A DNA stretch of 19,327 bases from VGCC01 sp040381195 (GTDB taxonomy: Bacteria > Actinomycetota > Actinomycetes > S36-B12), in the NCBI GenBank assembly GCA_040381195.1, contig JBEIHR010000030.1:1-19327 (forward strand), in the 5' to 3' direction. The notes beneath the pieces are model-generated. The model worked only from the letters and a program-made list of their open reading frames with translations, did no database searches and had not been told where the DNA came from. This document shows positions 1 to 6,991 of the stretch, piece by piece. Numbering within the stretch: position 1 is the stretch's first letter; every line of letters begins with the position of its first letter. The position numbers were made by a program, and so were the translations under genes.

Positions 1-1
1 C

Positions 2-193
2 CCTGAGGTCACGGTGATCACCCCCGGTGTTCGTCCTGCCGGTGGCGCGAACCACGATCAGGCGCGCGTGACTACCCCGGAGCAGGCACTCGCCTGGGGA
101 GCCGACCTCCTCGTCATCGGTCGGCCGATCACCGGTGCACCCGACCCCGGTGCTGCCGCGGCCGAGTTGGCCGGGAGTCTGGTGCGCACATGA
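2..193 (+). CDS. pyrF: Orotidine 5'-phosphate decarboxylase, C-terminal end (partial)
   Basis: Only the last 63 codons are present; the gene enters from the left edge in frame 2. The family decarboxylates OMP to UMP, the last step of de novo pyrimidine synthesis, in the cytoplasm. The visible part carries the phosphate-binding end of the TIM barrel: TPGVRPAGG near the edge, then QARVTTPEQAL and the near-invariant VIGRPIT, followed by a short helix. These match the short (type 1) PyrF form rather than the longer mycobacterial type. The stop TGA overlaps the gmk ATG (ATGA), so the two are probably co-translated. In many actinobacteria an integration host factor gene sits between these two genes; here there is none. 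The active-site lysine lies outside the window, so activity cannot be judged. Confidence 0.85.
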   Translation, partial: PEVTVITPGVRPAGGANHDQARVTTPEQALAWGADLLVIGRPITGAPDPGAAAAELAGSLVRT

Positions 194-747
194 GCGCACC
201 CCTTCTCGTCGTGTCCGGTCCTTCCGGGGTGGGCAAGTCCACCGTCGTTGCCGAGGCGTTGCGTGCCGACCCCCGACTCTGGCTGTCGGTCTCCGCGACG
301 ACGCGTTCCCCGCGACCGGGGGAGACCGATGGGAAGCACTACTTCTTCGTCACCGACGAACAATTCGATCGCATGATCGACGCAGGGGAGTTGTTGGAGT
401 GGGCCGTGTACGCCGGTCACCGGTACGGAACACCGGGCGCCGAAGTCGCCCGGCAGCGATCGGCGGGACGGCCGGTGATCCTCGAGATCGAGGTCCAGGG
501 TGCCCGCCAGGTGCGCGAGGCCGTACCCGACGCGGTTCTGGTCTTCATCGAACCACCCTCGATGGACGTCCTCGAGGATCGATTGACCGCGCGGGGGACG
601 GAATCCGACCAGGTCCGCGCCCGCCGGCTGGAGGTTGCGCGACGGGAGCTCGCGGAGGCCGATCTGTTCGACCACAAGGTCGTCAATGACGATGTGGCCA
701 CGTGTGCGCGGTCCCTCCTGGCCTTGGTAGACTCCCCATCCCCGTGA
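190..747 (+). CDS. gmk: Guanylate kinase
   Basis: Phosphorylates GMP (and dGMP) to GDP with ATP in the cytoplasm, feeding GTP and (p)ppGpp pools. The 185-residue protein has the usual family length. Walker A is GPSGVGKS at residues 10-17. The GMP-binding region SVSATTRSPRPGE follows at about 34-46, then GKHYFFV. EIEVQGARQVRE around residue 100 is the Walker B/GMP region, and FIEPPS with the following RLTARGTES segment forms the lid. The ATG at 190 overlaps the pyrF stop and is the only start that leaves the P-loop at the expected distance from the N terminus. Pairing of gmk with rpoZ downstream is conserved in most bacteria. Its 3' end probably holds the rpoZ promoter. Confidence 0.97.
   Translation: MSAPLLVVSGPSGVGKSTVVAEALRADPRLWLSVSATTRSPRPGETDGKHYFFVTDEQFDRMIDAGELLEWAVYAGHRYGTPGAEVARQRSAGRPVILEIEVQGARQVREAVPDAVLVFIEPPSMDVLEDRLTARGTESDQVRARRLEVARRELAEADLFDHKVVNDDVATCARSLLALVDSPSP
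728..733 (+). promoter_or_regulatory. Probable extended -10 promoter element for rpoZ (and downstream coaBC)
   Basis: TAGACT lies at 728-733 inside the 3' end of gmk and is preceded by TG at 725-726, giving the extended -10 form TGGTAGACT. Transcription would start near 740 and give a leader of about 35 nt that contains the rpoZ ribosome site. No convincing -35 box is seen at the usual distance. The same TGG-TAG-CT pattern occurs before infC. This is inferred from pattern only. Confidence 0.4.
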
Positions 748-774
748 GGGGTTCCCCCTGCAGATTGAGGATCC

Positions 775-1068
775 GTGACGAGCGCGCAGCCCGAGGGCAT
801 CACCTATCCGTCCATCGACGGTCTCCTTGAGAAGACCGATTCGAAGTACTCCCTCGTCATCTACGCGGCGAAGCGTGCCCGTCAGATCAATGCCTACTAC
901 TCCCAATTGAGCGAGGGCTTGCTCGAGTACGTCGGGCCGCTCGTCGAGACCTACGTGCAGGAGAAGCCTCTGTCGATCGCACTGCGCGAGATCGACGCGG
1001 GGCTGTTGACTTCCGAGCCGTTCGACCCTTCAGCTCCGGCACCGGTTGCCGCAGAGAGCGACGACTAG
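775..1068 (+). CDS. rpoZ: DNA-directed RNA polymerase omega subunit
   Basis: Omega is the small subunit that latches onto beta-prime and assists RNA polymerase assembly. The 97-residue protein shows the actinobacterial omega pattern: GITYPSIDGLLEKTDSKY near the N terminus, then the diagnostic segment IYAAKRARQINAYY at about residues 29-42, and KPLSIALREI at about 64-73. The tail after LTSEP is short, acidic and variable, as usual. The start is GTG at 775, four bases after GAGG (767-770); no ATG fits. It lies 27 nt after gmk and 9 nt before coaBC, the conserved gmk-rpoZ-coaBC order. Confidence 0.95.
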   Translation: MTSAQPEGITYPSIDGLLEKTDSKYSLVIYAAKRARQINAYYSQLSEGLLEYVGPLVETYVQEKPLSIALREIDAGLLTSEPFDPSAPAPVAAESDD

Positions 1069-1077
1069 AGCCTTCCG

Positions 1078-2313
1078 ATGTCCGCGCACATCGTGGTCGG
1101 TGTCGCTGGCGGTATTGCGGCCTATAAGTCCGTAGAACTCGTGCGCCTCTTGCGCGAGAGCGGACACCGGGTCACGGTCGCTCCGACCCGCAACGCACTG
1201 AACTTCGTGGGTACCGCCACATTCGAAGCAATCTCTAGTGAGCCGGTGGTGACCTCCCTCTGGTCCAATGCGTCGGATGTGTCGCATGTTCATCTGGGTC
1301 AGACCGCCGACCTCGTACTCGTGGCACCCGCGACTGCGGATCTTCTCGCACGTGCCGCGCACGGCATCGCGGACGACGTCGTGACCAACCTGCTGTTGAC
1401 AGCACACGGTCCGGTGGTCCTGGCGCCTGCGATGCACACCGAGATGTGGCGACACCCGGCCACGCAGGCGAATGTCGAGACATTGCGCACCCGAGGAATC
1501 CACGTACTCGATCCGGCTGTCGGCCGCCTCACGGGTACGGACTCGGGGCCGGGCCGACTTCCGGAGCCCGCGTACCTCGCCGACGTCGTCGCTGATCTCC
1601 TGGAGCGACCGATCGTCCGTGACATGACCGGCCTGCATGTCGTGGTGAGCCTGGGTGGCACCCGGGAGGAGTGGGATCCGGTTCGCTTCCTCGGTAATCG
1701 CAGCAGCGGCCGCCAAGGCTCGGCCCTCGCGAGGGCTGCACTCCTGCGCGGTGCGCGCGTCACCGCCGTCGTGGGTCACGTCGAGTGCCCGGTGCCACCG
1801 GTGCACGTTCGGGTAGATGCCGAATCTGCAGTGGCGATGCACAAGGCGATGCAGGAGGCGGTCTTCTCACCGGATGGCCAGGTGGATGCGGTCGTCATGG
1901 CTGCCGCCGTGGCCGACTTCACGCCGTCGAGCGTGAGTGCGGGCAAAGTGAAGAAGGATGGCTCCGTCCCCGAGCTGAGCCTGTCCGAGACCGACGACAT
2001 CCTCGCGGGCCTGGTCGCCTCGCGTGGCCACCGATCCAGCCCGGTCCTGGTGGGTTTCGCGGCGGAAACGGCGGGGGATCGCACATCGCTGGAGTCGCTG
2101 GCAGAGCGCAAACGCGCCCGCAAAGGATGCGATCTGATCGTGGCCAACGACGTCTCCGACGGGGTGTTCGGCTCGGATACCAACGCGGTGCTCATCGTCT
2201 CTGAGGCTGGAGTGGTGGATGAGATTCCCACCGCACGGAAGGGATTGATCGCGCACCGGGTGTGGGATCAGGTCCTGCGCGCCCCGGGCCTGGCCGTCGT
2301 CTCCTCCGACTAG
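1078..2313 (+). CDS. coaBC: Bifunctional phosphopantothenoylcysteine decarboxylase / phosphopantothenate-cysteine ligase
   Basis: Makes 4'-phosphopantetheine from 4'-phosphopantothenate and cysteine in two steps of CoA synthesis. The N-terminal FMN-dependent CoaC half (about 1-180) shows VAGGIAAYKS at 9-18, SHVHLG with the likely catalytic histidine at 70, APATADLLA at 83-91 and PAMHTEMW at 117-124. The CoaB half (about 185-411) shows GGTREEWDPVRFLGNRSSG from 193, AAAVADFTP, KVKKDG and the late VANDVS motif. Length 411 is normal. Two CoaC motif positions differ from the E. coli type: His replaces Asn in PxMNxxMW, and LTGTDSGPGR has Gly/Thr where LACGD has the flap cysteine. I believe actinobacterial homologues share these. 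ATG at 1078 follows rpoZ by 9 nt with a weak ribosome site, suggesting coupling. Confidence 0.96.
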   Translation: MSAHIVVGVAGGIAAYKSVELVRLLRESGHRVTVAPTRNALNFVGTATFEAISSEPVVTSLWSNASDVSHVHLGQTADLVLVAPATADLLARAAHGIADDVVTNLLLTAHGPVVLAPAMHTEMWRHPATQANVETLRTRGIHVLDPAVGRLTGTDSGPGRLPEPAYLADVVADLLERPIVRDMTGLHVVVSLGGTREEWDPVRFLGNRSSGRQGSALARAALLRGARVTAVVGHVECPVPPVHVRVDAESAVAMHKAMQEAVFSPDGQVDAVVMAAAVADFTPSSVSAGKVKKDGSVPELSLSETDDILAGLVASRGHRSSPVLVGFAAETAGDRTSLESLAERKRARKGCDLIVANDVSDGVFGSDTNAVLIVSEAGVVDEIPTARKGLIAHRVWDQVLRAPGLAVVSSD

Positions 2314-2316
2314 GAT
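2311..2316 (+). promoter_or_regulatory. Possible -10 element upstream of metK
   Basis: TAGGAT begins on the stop codon of coaBC and lies about 34 nt before the metK ATG. A start near 2323 would leave a short leader containing the strong ribosome site AGGGGAG (2340-2346). There is no space for a SAM riboswitch in the 36-nt gap. No clear -35 box is visible, so confidence is low. Confidence 0.3.
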
Positions 2317-2349
2317 TCTGCGGTCCGCCGCTACACATCAGGGGAGTCC

Positions 2350-3600
2350 ATGGCGCACCGCTTGTTCACATCCGAATCCGTCACCGAGGGCCATCCGGAC
2401 AAGATGGCGGACCAGATCAGCGACGCGATCCTCGACGACCTCCTGCGACAGGATCCCCGGAGTCGGGTCGCGGTCGAGACCATGCTCACTACCGGGCAGG
2501 TACACGTGGCCGGTGAGGTCACCACCGATGGCTTCGCCGACGTCATGAAGCTCGTGCGCGACACGGTTCTCGAGATCGGTTACGACTCGTCCGTGAAGGG
2601 ATTCGACGGTGAATCCTGCGGAATATCGGTCTCCATCGGCAAGCAATCACCTGACATCGCCCAGGGGGTGGACGACGCACTCGAAGAGCGCGAGGGTCAG
2701 AGCACCGATCCCCTCGATCGCCAGGGAGCAGGGGACCAGGGCCTGATGTTCGGCTACGCCTGCCGCGACACCGTGGACCTCATGCCCCTTCCGATCTCGC
2801 TCGCGCACCGGCTCTCCGAGCAGCTTTCCGCGGTGCGCAAGGACGGCACGGTGCCCTACCTCCGTCCCGACGGCAAGACGCAGGTGACCATCGCGTACGA
2901 CGAGGCAGGCGTCCCGCAGCGCATCGACACGGTCGTTGTGAGTTCGCAGCACGCGCGTGACATCAGTCTCGAGAACATGCTCACCCCCGACATCCGCAAG
3001 CACGTGGTGGATCCGATCCTGGAGACCGTCGAGCTCGACAGCCGCGACTACCGCCTCCTGGTCAATCCCACCGGCCGATTCGAGGTCGGCGGTCCGATGG
3101 GTGACGCCGGTCTCACCGGGCGCAAGATCATCGTGGATACCTACGGCGGCATGGCCCGGCACGGCGGCGGTGCGTTCTCCGGCAAGGATCCGTCGAAGGT
3201 CGACCGCTCGGCTGCCTACGCCTTGCGCTGGGTCGCCAAGAACGTCGTGGCCGCTGGTCTGGCGTCGCGGTGCGAGGTTCAGGCGGCATACGCCATCGGC
3301 AAGGCGCACCCGGTCGGTGTCTTCGTCGAGACATTTGGTACGGGTGTGATCTCGGACGAGGCCATCCAGGAGGCGATCCTGCGGGTCTTCGACCTCCGAC
3401 CCGCGGCCATCATCCGCGACCTCGATCTGCTGCGGCCGATCTACCGTGCCACCAGTGCCTACGGCCACTTCGGGCGCCCACAGGGTGTCAACGTCCTACT
3501 CGATAACGACGACCCGGCGCGACGCTCCACAGTCGGTCCGACGTTCACGTGGGAGAACACCGATCGGGCGGAAGACCTCCGCTCGATTGCCGGCATCTAG
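2350..3600 (+). CDS. metK: S-adenosylmethionine synthetase
   Basis: Makes S-adenosylmethionine from methionine and ATP, releasing phosphate and pyrophosphate; works as a cytoplasmic tetramer. The 416-residue protein is close to the usual 390-410. Signature motifs are all present: SVTEGHPDKMADQISDAILD at residues 10-29, the ATP motif GAGDQGLMFGYA at 126-137, IVDTYGG at 261-267 and the P-loop-like GGGAFSGKD at 272-280. C-terminal YGHFGR is also present. ATG at 2350 follows AGGGGAG by three bases. Product is used by RsmB and the SpoU-family methyltransferase encoded further on. Nothing looks degenerate. Confidence 0.98.
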   Translation: MAHRLFTSESVTEGHPDKMADQISDAILDDLLRQDPRSRVAVETMLTTGQVHVAGEVTTDGFADVMKLVRDTVLEIGYDSSVKGFDGESCGISVSIGKQSPDIAQGVDDALEEREGQSTDPLDRQGAGDQGLMFGYACRDTVDLMPLPISLAHRLSEQLSAVRKDGTVPYLRPDGKTQVTIAYDEAGVPQRIDTVVVSSQHARDISLENMLTPDIRKHVVDPILETVELDSRDYRLLVNPTGRFEVGGPMGDAGLTGRKIIVDTYGGMARHGGGAFSGKDPSKVDRSAAYALRWVAKNVVAAGLASRCEVQAAYAIGKAHPVGVFVETFGTGVISDEAIQEAILRVFDLRPAAIIRDLDLLRPIYRATSAYGHFGRPQGVNVLLDNDDPARRSTVGPTFTWENTDRAEDLRSIAGI

Positions 3601-3624
3601 TCGCCCGTTGCACAGGCGGTCGCG

Positions 3625-5496
3625 GTGAGCCCATCGATCGCCCGGGTCCGCATCGATGTTCCCGTTCGACACCTCGATCGGGACTTCGATTACCTCATTC
3701 CCGAGGGTATGGATGTGCACGTCGGGTCGCGCGTGCGCGTCCGCTTCTCAGGACGTCTCGTCGACGCCTACGTCGTCGCCCTCGCGACCGAGGCCGAGGT
3801 GGACCGGGTGTCACCCATCCAGCGGCTGGTCGGTGAGTTCCCCACTCTGACACCGGCGACCCTTCGGCTCGTGCAGGCGGTCGCCGAGAGGTACGCAGGA
3901 ACCTTCTGGGATGTGGCACGCACCGCTGTCCCACCCCGCCACGCGAAAGCGGAACGTGAGTTCGTCGCTGTACCTGCGCCAGCCGTGACAGCGAGCGTGC
4001 CCACGGGCGCATGGCGCCGGTATTCCGGGGGTTCCGAGATGGTTTCCGGCATCGCGTCGCACACGGTGACACGTGCCGTGTGGTCGAGTGCGCCCGATAC
4101 CGACTTCGTGGACGAGGTCACCGAACTGGTCGCAGCCAATCCGGGTGGCACCCTGGTGCTCGTCCCTGACATGCGCGATGTTCGTCGTGTCACCGCATCG
4201 CTGATGCCTGTCATCGGTGCGGATGCGTTGTCGACCCTCGTCAACGAGATGGGGCCGCAGCGCCGATACCGGGAGTTCCTACGCACGCTCCGTGGCTCTG
4301 TGCGCGTATGCGTGGGAAACCGATCCGCGGCGTTCGCCCCGGTGGCAGACCTCTCCCTCGTCATTCTCTGGGACGATGCGGATGACACCTACTGCGAGCC
4401 CCGTGCCCCCTATTGGGACACCCGTGAAGTGTGCGCCGTGCGCTCGCATGTGGCGAACTGCTCCCTGATCGTCGGTGGCCCGGCACGTTCGGTGGTCACC
4501 CAGGCGTGGGTGGAGCGCGGCTGGGCGGCCTCCCTCGGCGCCGCGGAGAAGTCGACCCTGCGGGTTCGGGGTCTGCGGCCGGAGGATGCGGCGGGGGACG
4601 AAGCCTCGGCCTCGGCGCGGATCCCTCGTCGGGCGTGGGAGGTGGCGAAAGAGGGTCTGGCCCACGGACCCGTCCTGGTATCGGTCGCGCGCCGGGGCTA
4701 CATCCCCGCACTGATGTGCCAGGGATGCGGAACTCCCGCGCAGTGCCCATGCGGTGGTCCGCTGCGGATGGCGTCCTCGGGGGCCGTGGAATGCAGATGG
4801 TGCGGGAGCACTGCTCCCGCCGGCGCATGTCGCGTGTGCGGTGATGCCCGTATCCGGGCAACGAGTATCGGAGCGGAGCGCACAGCGGAGGAATTGGGTC
4901 GCGCGTTCCCGGGGGTTCCCGTCACTTTCTCCCAGGCTGAGCACATGGTCGATCGTGTCAAGAATCGACCGGCGATCATCGTCGCGACTGCGGGTGCAGA
5001 GCCGATCGCCGATGGCGGATTCGCGGCGGCCGTGATTCTCGATGCGGGGAATCGCTCCGTACGAATGACGCAGGCGGAGGACGCTGTCCATCGATGGTTT
5101 TCGGTGGCCCTCCACGTCCGGCCGGATGCTCCGGTTTTCGTGACCGCCCCCGAGTCGGATGCGGGAGTCCAGGCGCTGCTGCGGTGGGATGCACCGTGGT
5201 TCGCGGCCCGGGAATTGGCCGAGCGCGAATCAGCGCGCCTGCCACCGGCGACCCGACTCGCGGCCATTTCCGGTGCACGCGTGGACATCGAGGCGGTCGT
5301 GGCCGTGCTCACCTGTACGCATATCGTCCTCGGACCCGTCGAGGTGCGGGACACCTGGCGCGTCATCGTCATCGCACCCCGCTCGGAGGGGACCGCGTTC
5401 ACCAGCCAACTCCGACACTCAGCGATGACCCGATCGGCGCATCGTGGCGCAGGACCAATTTCGATCCACGTTGATCCGCGCGACATCGACGACTAG
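3625..5496 (+). CDS. priA: PriA-like primosomal protein N' without a functional helicase motor
   Basis: PriA recognises stalled replication forks and reloads the replisome. The N-terminal 3'-DNA-binding domain is clear: RVRIDVPVRHLDRDFDYLIP at residues 7-26, GSRVRV and FSGRLVDAYVV. The zinc-binding region carries eight cysteines at 365, 368, 374, 376, 390, 393, 402 and 405. The Walker A motif expected after the linker (GVTGSGKT type) is missing; the matching region, about 149-160, reads TRAVWSSAPDTD. The DEEH box is replaced by LWDDADD at 248-254. This degenerate form is the rule in actinobacteria, where it is annotated as putative primosomal protein N'. Length 623 fits. GTG at 3625 is chosen because VRIDVP then sits near the N terminus; the ribosome site is poor. 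It lies 24 nt after metK. Confidence 0.9.
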   Translation: MSPSIARVRIDVPVRHLDRDFDYLIPEGMDVHVGSRVRVRFSGRLVDAYVVALATEAEVDRVSPIQRLVGEFPTLTPATLRLVQAVAERYAGTFWDVARTAVPPRHAKAEREFVAVPAPAVTASVPTGAWRRYSGGSEMVSGIASHTVTRAVWSSAPDTDFVDEVTELVAANPGGTLVLVPDMRDVRRVTASLMPVIGADALSTLVNEMGPQRRYREFLRTLRGSVRVCVGNRSAAFAPVADLSLVILWDDADDTYCEPRAPYWDTREVCAVRSHVANCSLIVGGPARSVVTQAWVERGWAASLGAAEKSTLRVRGLRPEDAAGDEASASARIPRRAWEVAKEGLAHGPVLVSVARRGYIPALMCQGCGTPAQCPCGGPLRMASSGAVECRWCGSTAPAGACRVCGDARIRATSIGAERTAEELGRAFPGVPVTFSQAEHMVDRVKNRPAIIVATAGAEPIADGGFAAAVILDAGNRSVRMTQAEDAVHRWFSVALHVRPDAPVFVTAPESDAGVQALLRWDAPWFAARELAERESARLPPATRLAAISGARVDIEAVVAVLTCTHIVLGPVEVRDTWRVIVIAPRSEGTAFTSQLRHSAMTRSAHRGAGPISIHVDPRDIDD

Positions 5497-5508
5497 TGCA
5501 TCGCCCCC

Positions 5509-5514
5509 TAGGGT
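5509..5514 (+). promoter_or_regulatory. def: -10 element placed for a leaderless def transcript
   Basis: TAGGGT at 5509-5514 is followed by exactly six bases and then the def ATG at 5521. Start of transcription six to seven bases after a -10 box would fall on or next to the ATG, so the mRNA could be leaderless. TGAGG (5515-5519) could also act as a ribosome site only if transcription starts further upstream. No good -35 box is seen. The same geometry appears before rpe and hisE. Confidence 0.45.
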
Positions 5515-5520
5515 TGAGGT

Positions 5521-6066
5521 ATGTCGATCAAGCCCATCCGGCTCTTTGGTGACCCGGTCCTGCGCACCCCGGCTGCCGAGGTCGTCGACTTCGACCGGGA
5601 GTTGCGCACGCTGGTGAAAGACTTGACCGACACCATGCAGGATGCCCCGGGGGTAGGTCTCGCTGCGCCTCAGATCGGTGTCTCCTTGCGCGTGTTTACC
5701 TACTGGGTCGACGACGAATTGGGTCACCTCATCAATCCCGACCTGGACCTCTCGAGTGAGGAGCAGGACGGGGAGGAGGGGTGTCTGTCGCTTCCCGGCC
5801 TGTCCTTCGACACGAAGCGCGCCCGCACCGTTGTCGCGCGTGGATTCAACATGCACGGGGAACCTGTGCTCCTCGAGGGATCCGATCTCCTCGCGCGCTG
5901 TGTCCAACACGAGACCGATCACCTCGACGGCATCGTGTTCATCGACCGTCTCGATGCGGAGCAGCGCAAGGAGGCGATGCGCGCCATTCGCGCGTCGGAG
6001 TGGTTCGGCGAGGATCCCCTCACGGTCAAGACCAGTCCGCACCCCATGTCTGCCAAGTGGCTGTAG
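5521..6066 (+). CDS. def: Peptide deformylase
   Basis: Removes the formyl group from nascent N-terminal formyl-methionine using a bound Fe2+ or similar metal. The three family motifs are intact: GVGLAAPQ at residues 44-51, EEGCLS at 85-90 with metal ligand Cys88, and QHETDH at 129-134 with ligands His130 and His134 and catalytic Glu131. Length is 181, with a C-terminal tail of about 35 residues after the last motif as in many actinobacterial enzymes. ATG at 5521 is 24 nt after priA. It is followed 4 nt later by fmt, which makes the formyl-Met-tRNA that this enzyme later deformylates; the def-fmt pair is widely conserved. Confidence 0.97.
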   Translation: MSIKPIRLFGDPVLRTPAAEVVDFDRELRTLVKDLTDTMQDAPGVGLAAPQIGVSLRVFTYWVDDELGHLINPDLDLSSEEQDGEEGCLSLPGLSFDTKRARTVVARGFNMHGEPVLLEGSDLLARCVQHETDHLDGIVFIDRLDAEQRKEAMRAIRASEWFGEDPLTVKTSPHPMSAKWL

Positions 6067-6070
6067 GCAC

Positions 6071-6991
6071 GTGCGCATCGTCTTCGCCGGCACGCCCGAT
6101 GTCGCTCTCCCCGCACTCGAGGTGCTGCTCGCATCCGATCACGAGGTTGTCGCCGTTCTCACCCGTCCCGATGCTCCGGCCGGTCGCGGGCGGCGCATGA
6201 CACCCTCGGTGGTCGCCGAGCACGCGCGCGCGCACGGTATCCCGGTCTTGATGCCGGCGTCGCTCGCGGACCCGGATGCGCAGACAGAATTAGCAGGACT
6301 CCGGGCAGATGTGGGTGTTGTTGTTGCCTTCGGCGCGCTGATTCCGGCACCGGTCCTTGCGATTCCGTCACATGGATGGGTCAACCTGCACTTCTCGCTT
6401 CTGCCCGCCTGGCGTGGGGCCGCTCCCGTACAACATGCGATCTGGAACGGAGACGAACGGACCGGAGTCACCGTGTTCCAGCTCGACGAGGGAATGGACA
6501 CCGGACCGATGTACGCCCACCGCGTCTATCCGCTCGCACCCACGCAGACCGCCGGTGACGTGCTGACCGAATTGGCCGGACTTGGTGCATATGTTGTGCG
6601 CGAGGTCGTCGACTCCATCGCCGCGGGGACAGCGCGCGCGATCCCACAGCCGCAGGAGGGTGCGAGTCGGGCACCGCGGATCACCGTGGACCAGGCGCGC
6701 ATCCAGTGGACCGCTGCAAGTGCCGCCATCGACCGCCAGGTCCGCGCCTGCACGCCGCACCCCGGCGCGTGGACCACCATCGAGGGTGTGCGCGTACGGA
6801 TCGGGCCCGTCCAGGCGGCGTCGGACACGCACCTGGCACCGGGTCACGTGCAGGCATCCGACGCTGCCATCTGCATCGGCACGGGGGACGGGCATGTGGT
6901 CCTCGGGTGGGTGCAGCCGGCGGGCAAGGCACGTATGAGTGCCGCCGACTGGCGGCGTGGACTGCGTGTCTCTGAGGCGCGGTGTGACTGA
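6071..6991 (+). CDS. fmt: Methionyl-tRNA formyltransferase
   Basis: Transfers the formyl group from 10-formyltetrahydrofolate to Met-tRNA(fMet) for translation initiation. The open frame runs back inside def, but GTG at 6071, 4 nt after the def stop, gives the canonical opening VRIVFAGTPDVALPALEVLL. The formyltransferase domain has catalytic Asn105 and His107 in NLHFSLLPAWRGAAP, the SLLP signature at 109-112, and Asp143 in MDTGPMY. The C-terminal tRNA-binding domain (about 205-306) includes IDRQVRACTPHPGAWT. The 306-residue length is usual. It overlaps rsmB by 8 nt, a conserved order. Confidence 0.96.
   Translation: MRIVFAGTPDVALPALEVLLASDHEVVAVLTRPDAPAGRGRRMTPSVVAEHARAHGIPVLMPASLADPDAQTELAGLRADVGVVVAFGALIPAPVLAIPSHGWVNLHFSLLPAWRGAAPVQHAIWNGDERTGVTVFQLDEGMDTGPMYAHRVYPLAPTQTAGDVLTELAGLGAYVVREVVDSIAAGTARAIPQPQEGASRAPRITVDQARIQWTAASAAIDRQVRACTPHPGAWTTIEGVRVRIGPVQAASDTHLAPGHVQASDAAICIGTGDGHVVLGWVQPAGKARMSAADWRRGLRVSEARCD

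Noticed and set aside
730..760. CCCC/GGGG pairing at the end of gmk as a terminator
   Set aside because: Only four pairs, no T-run, and transcription into rpoZ is expected.
58..906. Minus-strand open frame of 282 codons across pyrF, gmk and rpoZ
   Set aside because: It crosses three recognised genes on the other strand and has the Arg/Gly-rich make-up of a high-GC shadow.
2314..2349. SAM riboswitch before metK
   Set aside because: The gap is only 36 nt and shows no such fold.
5678..6070. Extension of fmt upstream into def
   Set aside because: The frame is open but the added 131 codons overlap def, which has all catalytic motifs; IVFAGTPD, the true fmt N terminus, starts right after GTG 6071.
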